From IMG/VR virus record IMGVR_UViG_3300021365_000086, positions 1 to 26,677 of that record: DNA of 26,677 bases; one strand, given 5' to 3'. Each line of letters opens with the position of its first letter. Position 1 is the stretch's first letter. Shown here one piece after another: positions 1 to 6,444 of this stretch. A program made the translations under genes and the position numbers. The DNA is from a virus. The notes under the pieces are model-generated. The model saw nothing but the letters and a program-made list of their open reading frames with translations, searched no databases and was not told the origin of the DNA.

Positions 1-39
1 TGATTAAATAATAAACCGCTTTAATTCGGAGAAAATAAA

Positions 40-1641
40 ATGAGCGATTATATAAACGAAGGTCTTCTGAATTCAGCTTCACCTATTAAGAAGCAGAAAG
101 ATGAGGCCGCTAAGCTCGTTACTAAGTGGGAACAATCTGGACTTTTAGAAGGAATGGATAATGAATGGCAACGTTCTGGTATGGCTACATTGTTAGAAAA
201 CCAGGCACGTCAGTTAATATCTGAGAATTCTACTACTTCACCTAGCGCCGGTGGTGGTGTTGGAGATGAAGAATGGTCAGGAGTTGCTCTACCATTAGTA
301 AGACGAGTATTTGGTAATATCGTAGCACAGGAACTTGTTTCTGTTCAGCCTATGAACTTACCTTCCGGACTAGTATTCTATCTTGATTTCAAGTATGGAA
401 CTGCTGCTGGTAAATTTAGTGCCAATGATTCAATTCATGGTAAAACAGGTCCTAACTCACCATCTGGTTCAGTTGCTCCTTTCGGAACAGACGGACTTTA
501 CGGAGTTGGTAAATATGGATATTCCATCAGTCAATCTGCAGTTTCTGTTGCTATAACATCAGCTCCTGTCGCTAGTTTTAAGGACATTGATTTTAATAGT
601 GAAGATTCTGCTTCAATAACTGCTGGACTTTTCAAAATAAGTCTTGCTAAAACTAACTTTCCTGAAGCTGATTTTACAGCTGTTAGGTCATGGAACTTTG
701 CTGAAGATGGAGTAACTAATGTTCTTAATCAGTATACTAAGGTAAGTGGTGCTAATGTTGACATAATTGTTGATTCTGCTAAGGCTTTAAATGCTACTGG
801 TTCATATACAGTTAACTATGTTAAACAACCTTCTGCTGCTACTCGTGGTGATTTTGAAGATAGAATCGGTAATGCTAATGTAGATCAGTTGAGTATACCT
901 GAAGTTAACTTGGAAATGAGATCATTACCAATTGTTGCTAAGACTCGTAAGTTGAAAGCTGTTTGGTCACCTGAGCTTGCTCAAGACTTAAACGCTTATC
1001 ATTCTGTAGATGCTGAAGCTGAATTAACATCAATGTTAAGTGATTACATCTCAATGGAAATTGATTTGGAAATCCTTGATATGTTAATTAGTGATGCTCA
1101 AACAGAAGAATACTGGTCAGCAAAAGCTGGTGAGGACTTCGATTCAGGTACTAACTCGTTTGCTACAACTACTTTCTACGGAACTCGTTTTGAGTGGTAT
1201 CAGACATTAGTATCTAAGATTCAAAAAGTATCAAATGAAATTCATCGTTTGACACTTCGTGGTGGTGCTAACTTTGTAGTTGTTGCTCCAAAAGTTGCTA
1301 CTATACTTGAATCACTTCCTGGCTATGTAAGTCAACCTGGTGATGGTGGAAATGATCAATTCGGCATGGGTATCTCTAAGATAGGTCAAGCTGCTGGTCG
1401 TTACACAGTCTACAAGAATCCTTACATGACTGAAAATTCAATCTTGGTTGGATTTAGAGGAAGTAACTTCCTAGAAACTGGTGCTGTATATTCACCATAC
1501 GTTCCGTTAATTACAACTCCATTGGTTTACGATCCTAGTGATTTTACTCCAAGAAAAGGTGTGATGACTCGTTACGCTAAGAAGATGATTCGTCCAGAGT
1601 TCTATGGTTTAATTCATTGTAAGTCACTTGACTTAGTCTAA
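40..1641 (+). CDS. gp23: Major capsid protein, T4 gp23 family
   Basis: This 533-residue protein forms the hexamers of the phage head. It aligns by eye with T4 gp23 (about 520 residues) at two diagnostic places: VRRVFGNIVAQELVSVQPMN near residue 88 corresponds to the T4 stretch ending in GVQPMN, and KLKAVWSPELAQDLNAYHSV corresponds to QLKAAYSIELAQDLRAVHGM. T4 gp23 is made with an N-terminal propeptide of about 65 residues, removed by the gp21 protease after an (I/L)-x-E motif. Here I60-S61-E62 lies at the equivalent place, so maturation after E62 is predicted; L51-L52-E53 and L35-L36-E37 are alternatives. The start is supported by CGGAGAAA eight bases upstream. A strong terminator follows, as expected for a very highly expressed late gene. 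The promoter must lie upstream of the window. Confidence 0.96.
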   Translation: MSDYINEGLLNSASPIKKQKDEAAKLVTKWEQSGLLEGMDNEWQRSGMATLLENQARQLISENSTTSPSAGGGVGDEEWSGVALPLVRRVFGNIVAQELVSVQPMNLPSGLVFYLDFKYGTAAGKFSANDSIHGKTGPNSPSGSVAPFGTDGLYGVGKYGYSISQSAVSVAITSAPVASFKDIDFNSEDSASITAGLFKISLAKTNFPEADFTAVRSWNFAEDGVTNVLNQYTKVSGANVDIIVDSAKALNATGSYTVNYVKQPSAATRGDFEDRIGNANVDQLSIPEVNLEMRSLPIVAKTRKLKAVWSPELAQDLNAYHSVDAEAELTSMLSDYISMEIDLEILDMLISDAQTEEYWSAKAGEDFDSGTNSFATTTFYGTRFEWYQTLVSKIQKVSNEIHRLTLRGGANFVVVAPKVATILESLPGYVSQPGDGGNDQFGMGISKIGQAAGRYTVYKNPYMTENSILVGFRGSNFLETGAVYSPYVPLITTPLVYDPSDFTPRKGVMTRYAKKMIRPEFYGLIHCKSLDLV

Positions 1642-1671
1642 ATTATATCATAAACCTGATACATAATAATA

Positions 1672-1703
1672 GGGGGGAACATAAGTTTCCCCCTTTTGTT
1701 TTT
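1672..1703 (+). terminator. Rho-independent terminator after gp23
   Basis: GGGGGGAAC and GTTTCCCCC form a nine-base-pair stem (one G-T pair) closed by an ATAA loop and followed by TTTTGTTTTT. It starts 31 bases after the capsid stop codon and should end or attenuate transcripts before the tandem paralogs. Confidence 0.9.
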
Positions 1704-1708
1704 AACTT

Positions 1709-1716
1709 ATATTTAT
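1709..1716 (+). promoter_or_regulatory. ATATTTAT promoter-like motif upstream of the first tandem paralog
   Basis: ATATTTAT lies within TTATATTTATAGTT, a 14-base string repeated exactly at 3141-3154. It sits just after a terminator and about 100 bases before the next start codon, the expected place for a promoter. The same octamer precedes five other genes in the window. By analogy with T4 late promoters, a single AT-rich -10 type element with no -35, it may be the late promoter of this phage. Its core TATTTATA is the reverse complement of T4's TATAAATA, so the transcribed strand is inferred from gene direction. Confidence 0.5.
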
Positions 1717-1733
1717 AGTTGATATCAATGTGA

Positions 1734-1751
1734 TATTAATTTAAATTAATA
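1734..1751. repeat. 18-bp perfect palindrome in the leader
   Basis: TATTAATTTAAATTAATA reads the same on both strands. It lies between the ATATTTAT motif and the start of the first paralog, so it would be in the 5' leader of that transcript. It could be a protein-binding site or a weak AU-only hairpin. In such AT-rich DNA, chance occurrence is possible. Confidence 0.45.
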
Positions 1752-1773
1752 ACAAAGTCTTAAATGACTATAT

Positions 1774-1798
1774 GATTTTTCCCGCGGCTGGGTAAATC
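1774..1798 (+). promoter_or_regulatory. Leader hairpin immediately upstream of the ribosome binding site
   Basis: GATTT and AAATC pair, then CCC pairs with GGG across a small TT/T internal loop, closing over GCGGCT. The hairpin ends two bases before the AAGGAG Shine-Dalgarno of the gene at 1815. The CCCGCGGCTGGG patch is conspicuously GC-rich for this genome. Likely roles are transcript 5' stability or control of ribosome access; this is an inference from position. Confidence 0.45.
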
Positions 1799-1814
1799 AA
1801 GGAGAAAATCAAAA

Positions 1815-2435
1815 ATGGCAAATACAATTAAAAAAGTTACAATGAATGATGGGAGTACCTTTAATTTAGGATCTATCGAAGAAGCTGCTATCAAAGGAGT
1901 AGAGCAAGGTGCTAATGTCTTCGATGATGCACAGGTACTGAAATCAACGTTACAAGTTCAAGGACTGTCACATACAACACACTATGGTAATACTTCAGGT
2001 TCAATCATAGCTGATAGTACTGCAGCTTTATCTTTAAGTGGTTCGACTGCTTTTGGTAGAACATTTATATGTGCATTAGATGGAGCAGCTAAAACAGTAA
2101 ATTTTCCACCAAGTGTAGGTGCAGCTGATATTGGAAAACAATTTAAAATAGTCCAAGGTCCTTCATTAGTTGCTAGTGGTGTATTAACATTAAAATCTCA
2201 TACTGGAAACACATGGTCAGAAAACAGTTGGTCAAGTGGTACTGCGGTTGATGAATTTAAACCTGCTAGTCATCTTAATAATACAATAGTAATTAGTGGT
2301 GCTAATACCAATAGTGCTTTTGGTGCTGGTTCAACAATTACTGCAACTGTGGTTGCTGCTGGTAAGTATAGAACAGAGATTCAATGCATCCCATTAGGTG
2401 CAGGAAATGATGCTATAGCTTATTCAACAACATAA
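1815..2435 (+). CDS. Unknown virion-region protein, tandem paralog A
   Basis: I do not recognise this 206-residue protein. It is clearly a paralog of the next gene: both share blocks such as AAIKGVEQG, STLQVQGLSHT, GAGST, TVVAAG and a C-terminal PLGAG motif, with differences concentrated in the middle. The composition is rich in Ser, Thr, Gly and Ala and poor in charge in its C-terminal two thirds, suggesting a beta-rich, secreted-like or virion surface domain; no signal peptide or membrane segment is seen. It follows gp23 directly and has its own promoter-like motif and AAGGAG ribosome binding site. A head decoration or other abundant late virion protein is a reasonable guess from position, but there is no motif to prove it. 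Confidence 0.75.
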   Translation: MANTIKKVTMNDGSTFNLGSIEEAAIKGVEQGANVFDDAQVLKSTLQVQGLSHTTHYGNTSGSIIADSTAALSLSGSTAFGRTFICALDGAAKTVNFPPSVGAADIGKQFKIVQGPSLVASGVLTLKSHTGNTWSENSWSSGTAVDEFKPASHLNNTIVISGANTNSAFGAGSTITATVVAAGKYRTEIQCIPLGAGNDAIAYSTT

Positions 2436-2452
2436 TAACTGGAGAAGATAAA

Positions 2453-3070
2453 ATGGCAAATTCAAAAACACAAGTTACTATGAATAATGGCTCTAAAGTT
2501 AATCTAGGTGACATGGAAAAAGCTGCTATTAAAGGTGTAGAACAAGGTACTAATGTCTTTGATAGTGCAAATGTAATGAACTCAACATTACAAGTTCAAG
2601 GCCTATCACATACAAGTGCGTATGGTGATACATCCGGATCTACTATTCCAGATACTGCAGGAACTTCTTCATTAGATTCAACTGCTTTTGGTAAGACACA
2701 TTTATCTTTACTTAATGATGAGAAAAGATTAGTGATTCTTCCAACAAATGTAGGTGCTAGTGATATTGGTAAAAAGTTAGTAATTAATCAAGGTGCTTCT
2801 TTGGTAGATACTGGCGTATTGGATATAAGTACAGGAGCTGGAAATACATTAGCTATGAATAGTTGGGCTGGTGGTATTGGAGTTACTAAGTTTAGACCAC
2901 TTGGTGATGCTAATAACAGAGTAACAGTTACTGGTGCTGATACTAATAGTGCTTTAGGAGCTGGTTCAACCCTTACAGTAACAGTAGTTGCTGCTGGTGA
3001 ATACATGACAGAACTTCAATGTGTTCCATTGGGTGCTGGAAGTGATGCTGTAGCATTTTCAACTAAGTAG
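2453..3070 (+). CDS. Unknown virion-region protein, tandem paralog B
   Basis: This 205-residue protein matches paralog A end to end with almost no gaps; roughly half or more of the positions are identical. Synonymous positions have diverged widely (for example in the codons for AAIKGVEQG), so the duplication is not recent and both copies appear to be maintained as intact genes. The best conserved parts are residues 17-55 and the last 45 residues, with the central region free to vary. It has its own CTGGAGAAG ribosome binding site, lies 17 bases after paralog A, and is followed by a strong terminator, so A and B are probably co-transcribed. Function is unknown; a capsid decoration or fibre-like role is a positional guess. 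Confidence 0.75.
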   Translation: MANSKTQVTMNNGSKVNLGDMEKAAIKGVEQGTNVFDSANVMNSTLQVQGLSHTSAYGDTSGSTIPDTAGTSSLDSTAFGKTHLSLLNDEKRLVILPTNVGASDIGKKLVINQGASLVDTGVLDISTGAGNTLAMNSWAGGIGVTKFRPLGDANNRVTVTGADTNSALGAGSTLTVTVVAAGEYMTELQCVPLGAGSDAVAFSTK

Positions 3071-3098
3071 TAATTAACTTAACTACCGAGTACATAAC

Positions 3099-3133
3099 AA
3101 AGGGGAAGACTTCGGTTTTCCCCTTTTGTTTTT
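3099..3133 (+). terminator. Rho-independent terminator with UUCG tetraloop
   Basis: AAAGGGGAAGAC and GTTTTCCCCTTT form a 12-base-pair stem (one G-T pair) closed by TTCG with a C-G closing pair, the very stable cUUCGg tetraloop. A TTTTGTTTTT tail follows. It closes the transcript of the two paralogs. Confidence 0.93.
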
Positions 3134-3142
3134 ATAAACTTT

Positions 3143-3150
3143 ATATTTAT
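3143..3150 (+). promoter_or_regulatory. ATATTTAT promoter-like motif upstream of the neck operon
   Basis: This second copy of TTATATTTATAGTT lies only 18 bases before the gp13-like start codon, directly after a terminator. Transcription starting a few bases downstream would give a very short leader that still includes the AAGGAG ribosome binding site. Confidence 0.5.
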
Positions 3151-3168
3151 AGTTAAGGAGAACTATAG

Positions 3169-4344
3169 ATGCCAAAATTAGAATATGCTTATGTTGATCC
3201 GTCAACCTTTTCAAGTGGTGAAACACCATATGGAACTTATGATGCTGATAGTACATTTCAAACTGATATTGTTTCAGTAACCAAGTGGTGTGCTAAAAGA
3301 CTTGGGTTTCCTGTTTTACAATTAGAAATACCAAGTAGTTCAATTTATGCTTGTTTTGAAGAATCGGTAAATGAATACTCACAACACATAAACAACTACA
3401 ATATAAAGAATTGGATGTGGGAACAGTATGGTGAGAAAAGTAGAATATCAGGATCATTAGGTACAGGTTCTGCTAATCCTATAACTCCATCATTAGGAGC
3501 ATCAATTGGACTATCTGATAAATACGGTCAAGTTGTTAATATGGGTGAAAACTTTGACCTAAAAAAAGGACACATTGTTTTATCTGGCTCACAACAAGAT
3601 TATGATTTACAAGATGTTTGGGCTAATTCCAATGAGAGTGGTAAAAGAATTGAGGTACAAAAAGTATATAATCAGGCTCCAGCGTCTATATCAAGATTTT
3701 ACGATCCTTTTGCTGGTGGATTTGACCAAAGAAATATGCTAGATGCTTTTGGTTTTGGTAATGTCGCGCCAGGTGCAACATTTATGTTACATCCAATCAG
3801 TTATGATTTAACTAGGGCAAATCAAATTGAAACATCTGATTTGGTTCGTAAAAGCGCTTATAGTTTTGAAATACATAATAATAATCTAAGGATATTTCCT
3901 AGACCAACAACCAGAGACACCGGAGAAAAGTTATATTTTGAATACTATGTTAAAGACGATATTAGAAACACAGACAATGTTAATGCTGGTTTACAAGGTG
4001 GGGTATCGGATCCTTCTAATGTGCCATATAAATTTATTACCTATAGCTCTATCAATCAACCTGGTCGTCAATGGATTAGAAAATATACTTATGCTCTTGC
4101 TAAAGAGCTATTGGGTATTATTAGAAGCAAGTATAGTTCTATGCCGATACCTGATGGTGAGGTAACATTAGATGGTGAGGGGTTAAAAACAGAGGGTAGG
4201 GAAGAAAAACTACAATTACTAGAAGAGTTAAAAGAATTTTTAGAGTCGGTATCTTTAACTGAAAAGTTAAAAGCTGAAGCCGAAGAAGCAAATGCTCAAC
4301 AAGAAGTGTTAGGGAAAGCTCCACTACACATATACATAGGATAA
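3169..4344 (+). CDS. gp13: Neck protein, gp13-like
   Basis: This 391-residue protein probably builds the head-to-tail neck. The N-terminal part, VTKWCAKRLGFPVLQLEIP followed by a helix with acidic residues (YACFEESVNEY), matches the pattern I know from gp13 of T4-like cyanophages, which begin with a similar WC-RLG-PV segment. The C-terminal part also matches: a WIRKYTYALAKELLG helix, then a loop ending in a segment rich in Glu and Lys. It is longer than T4 gp13 (about 309 residues) because of extra sequence around residues 75-200. It begins a transcription unit with its own AAGGAG site and is followed four bases later by the gp14-like gene, the order seen in T4. The assignment rests on remembered family patterns and position. 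Confidence 0.72.
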   Translation: MPKLEYAYVDPSTFSSGETPYGTYDADSTFQTDIVSVTKWCAKRLGFPVLQLEIPSSSIYACFEESVNEYSQHINNYNIKNWMWEQYGEKSRISGSLGTGSANPITPSLGASIGLSDKYGQVVNMGENFDLKKGHIVLSGSQQDYDLQDVWANSNESGKRIEVQKVYNQAPASISRFYDPFAGGFDQRNMLDAFGFGNVAPGATFMLHPISYDLTRANQIETSDLVRKSAYSFEIHNNNLRIFPRPTTRDTGEKLYFEYYVKDDIRNTDNVNAGLQGGVSDPSNVPYKFITYSSINQPGRQWIRKYTYALAKELLGIIRSKYSSMPIPDGEVTLDGEGLKTEGREEKLQLLEELKEFLESVSLTEKLKAEAEEANAQQEVLGKAPLHIYIG

Positions 4345-4347
4345 CAT

Positions 4348-4824
4348 ATGTCTGCTACTAGACCATTTTTTATTTCCCAAAAGGAAATCAACTTAGTTGA
4401 CCATATGAATGAAGAACTCATTGATGAGATAGTCGGTCAATCAGTTGATATTTACAAGATAGCACCAGAACATACTAATTCTAACATATATGGTGAATCA
4501 ACCACTAAGTATTTCAATGTTGGGTTTAGGGTAAATTGTCTGATACGATATAATGCTCCTGAAGTAGAACAATTTAATGAAGCAGGACCTGATTCCAACT
4601 CTACAATAGATTTAATGTTTCAGAGAAATAATTTGGCTAGTGGTAGTCTGAACTTTTTTCCTGAAGCCGGTGATGTATGTGATTGGAATGAATGGTATTG
4701 GGAAATCAACGGAGTTACAGAACCACAACTTATTGGTGGTCATCCAAACTTTAGTCATGCTATAAAAGCAACAGCACATCGTAGTAGATTGTCATCTATT
4801 AACATAGAGGAAAGACCAAGATAA
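4348..4824 (+). CDS. gp14: Neck protein, gp14-like
   Basis: This 158-residue protein follows the gp13-like gene by four bases. Its N-terminal segment, ELIDEIVGQSVDIYKIAP followed by an NSNIYGESTTKYF loop, resembles the start of gp14-type neck proteins (a helix, the IY motif, then a proline-containing loop and the acidic EDTTSKF-like segment of cyanophages). It is shorter than T4 gp14 (about 256 residues). The C-terminal half contains an AGDVCDWNEWYWEINGV stretch that looks like a beta-strand region of a head-closure or stopper protein. AGGA nine bases upstream supports the start. The stop codon overlaps the next start (TAATG). A generic head-tail connector is the main alternative. Confidence 0.58.
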   Translation: MSATRPFFISQKEINLVDHMNEELIDEIVGQSVDIYKIAPEHTNSNIYGESTTKYFNVGFRVNCLIRYNAPEVEQFNEAGPDSNSTIDLMFQRNNLASGSLNFFPEAGDVCDWNEWYWEINGVTEPQLIGGHPNFSHAIKATAHRSRLSSINIEERPR

Positions 4825-5165
4825 TGGCTATTCAACTACTAGATAAGAAACTTGTGATGAAACCAAGAAGGTCTTCTGTGGTAAAGGTTGAAAAAGAACT
4901 TGACTTTGTGGAAAATTATGATAGTGATAGTGAAAATATCTACCAAGAACCAAGAGTTGATAAGTTTGATGAGATAATAGGTTTGTTAAAACAAGGTAGC
5001 GTATATGGGGAAAAAGATAATATCACATTAGGTGCTGTAGATGTTCCTATTGAAAAACAAATAGCTATTGATAAGGTATCGACTAAAGGATTAAAATCAG
5101 AAACATATAAAAATGATTCTAAAAGTAAATTAGATAAACTAAGGAAACTACGCCGTGGCAATTAA
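4824..5165 (+). CDS. Hypothetical protein in the neck operon
   Basis: I do not recognise this 113-residue protein. It starts within the stop of the gp14-like gene (TAATG) and overlaps the next gene by 11 bases, so it is translationally coupled on both sides. The sequence is highly charged and low in aromatic residues: a basic segment near residues 10-25, an acidic middle, and a strongly basic C-terminus (KSKLDKLRKLRRGN). This looks like a partly disordered linker or assembly protein. Position between two connector genes suggests a role in head-tail joining, but that is inference only. Confidence 0.65.
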   Translation: MAIQLLDKKLVMKPRRSSVVKVEKELDFVENYDSDSENIYQEPRVDKFDEIIGLLKQGSVYGEKDNITLGAVDVPIEKQIAIDKVSTKGLKSETYKNDSKSKLDKLRKLRRGN

Positions 5166-5997
5166 ACCAATAACAAACAAAGATGCTCCAAATGTATCTT
5201 CTGTTAATCGAGAATCACAAACTAGTATAAGAAGTGAGAAAGGAAACTCTAAGGTTGTCATCAAGAAACCTGGTGGTGCTAATGCTGGTAAAGGATTCTC
5301 TATTGGTTTAAAAGAAATAGATACAGCAGTTATCAAACACATCCGAAATATTATGAAACCAAAGGTAAGGGAACAAAACGAGGTAATCTCTGTTCCTGTA
5401 TTGTATGGTAATGAAGAAAGGTGGAAGTCTGTTAAAGCAAGGGGTGCTTTAAGAGATAAGAACGGAACAATAATCTTACCTGTCATGGTAATAAAAAGAA
5501 CATCAGTAGGATTTGATGATGCTATGCCTATGTCATTTGATAATGACCTACAAGGTAAGTTTATATCTGTGATTCGTTCAAGTAGTGGGTGGAGTAAAAA
5601 TAATAGATACGATAGGTTCTCAATATTAACTGGTCAACAACCGGTTCAAGAGTTTGTTAAGACCGGTATGCCAGACTTTGTGACTTGTAGCTATAGTATA
5701 GTTATGATGACATCTTATATTGAACAAATGAACGATTTAAACTCACTTTGGTTAGAACACCTAGAAACTTACTTTGGTGTTCCAACATCTTATCGTTTTC
5801 TTTCATCACTTGATGGTGATATATCAAATGAGATAGAAATGGAATCACAAGGTGAGAGGATGATTAAGAACGAGTTTACTATGACCATTAAGGGATATGT
5901 AATGCCAGAGTTTACCGATAACATCTTAGGTAAAACTGCTGAACTACAAAGAGGATATCAACCAAAAAAAGTATCGTTTTCTGAAAAAATTATATAA
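5155..5997 (+). CDS. gp15: Tail terminator / tail sheath stabilisation protein, gp15-like
   Basis: This 280-residue protein probably caps the tail tube and sheath and joins the tail to the neck. It matches T4 gp15 (272 residues) in layout: an early VREQNEVISVPVLYGNEERW corresponds to the T4 strand with RVPITYASKEHF; LPVMVIKRTSVGFDD corresponds to LPRINLHLVDFSYN; TCSYSIVMMTSYIEQMND plus a helix ending in ETYFG corresponds to the T4 segment MIYELSIFTRYEDD; and EFTMTIKGYVMPEF corresponds to SLTFEVNGWMYPP. The start codon is GTG, chosen because AAGGA lies nine bases upstream; it overlaps the end of the preceding gene. The first 45 residues are Ser/Lys rich and probably disordered, an extension relative to T4. 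Confidence 0.78.
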   Translation: MAIKPITNKDAPNVSSVNRESQTSIRSEKGNSKVVIKKPGGANAGKGFSIGLKEIDTAVIKHIRNIMKPKVREQNEVISVPVLYGNEERWKSVKARGALRDKNGTIILPVMVIKRTSVGFDDAMPMSFDNDLQGKFISVIRSSSGWSKNNRYDRFSILTGQQPVQEFVKTGMPDFVTCSYSIVMMTSYIEQMNDLNSLWLEHLETYFGVPTSYRFLSSLDGDISNEIEMESQGERMIKNEFTMTIKGYVMPEFTDNILGKTAELQRGYQPKKVSFSEKII

Positions 5998-6043
5998 TTA
6001 TATATATAAATTGTTACATCAAACTAAACAAGAGGTTTTTAAA

Positions 6044-6337
6044 ATGTCCGAAATTAAATTTACAGAAGAAGAACTAAAATCATTAGCTGAACTACAAACC
6101 AAATCTGCTACTATAACAAATAGATTTGGTCAATTAGCTATTGCTAAAATCAACTTAGAAAAACAAAACGAATCGGTTGAAGAAGAAGAGTTTAAACTTC
6201 ATGAGGAATTGGAAGGTCTTAAAAAAGAAGAACAAACACAACTAGAGTCTATTACTAAGAAATATGGTCCTGGTCAGTTAGATCCACAGACAGGTGTATT
6301 CACACCATCAGTTCAAGTAGAATCCCCATCTGAATAA
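6044..6337 (+). CDS. Small coiled-coil protein between gp15 and gp18
   Basis: This 97-residue acidic protein is mostly a long alpha-helical coiled coil (residues 5-75, rich in Glu, Lys, Leu and Gln) ending in a YGPGQLDPQTGVFTP tail. Small proteins with a helical body and a KYGPG-LDP-TG-F-P ending at a similar place occur, as I recall, in T4-like marine phages, but no function is established to my knowledge. I chose the ATG at 6044 because AAGAGG precedes it by nine bases; an in-frame ATG-less extension to a TTG at 6011 has no ribosome binding site. Position just upstream of the sheath gene suggests a structural or assembly role. Confidence 0.7.
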   Translation: MSEIKFTEEELKSLAELQTKSATITNRFGQLAIAKINLEKQNESVEEEEFKLHEELEGLKKEEQTQLESITKKYGPGQLDPQTGVFTPSVQVESPSE

Positions 6338-6369
6338 AAAAAAACTACGATTATAAATCCTTTTTTTGT
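6338..6369 (+). terminator. Possible weak terminator before the tail sheath gene
   Basis: An A7 run (6338-6344) can pair with a T7 run (6361-6367), enclosing a GATT-ata-AATC mini stem. The structure is almost purely A-T, so it is much weaker than the two terminators near the capsid gene. It is included because it ends in a T-run and precedes a promoter-like motif. Confidence 0.3.
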
Positions 6370-6387
6370 CTTTTGAGAAAATAGGTA

Positions 6388-6395
6388 ATATTTAT
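6388..6395 (+). promoter_or_regulatory. ATATTTAT promoter-like motif upstream of gp18
   Basis: ATATTTATATATG lies about 50 bases before the sheath start codon, in a 107-base gap. It matches the octamer found upstream of five other genes. Sheath proteins are expressed late and strongly in T4-like phages, which fits a late promoter. Confidence 0.45.
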
Positions 6396-6444
6396 ATATG
6401 AATAATTATATTTAAATCATTCCTAAAAGTTTCGGAGAAATTAA

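Noticed and set aside
1-39. Remains of an upstream gene
   Set aside because: Only 39 bases are present, with stop codons and a ribosome binding site; no coding end can be supported.
5148-5486. A 112-codon open frame on the - strand
   Set aside because: It is antisense to the gp15-like gene, whose protein matches T4 gp15 through this region.
6011-6043. Upstream extension of the small coiled-coil protein to 6011
   Set aside because: There is no ribosome binding site for a TTG at 6011, whereas AAGAGG is well placed for ATG 6044.
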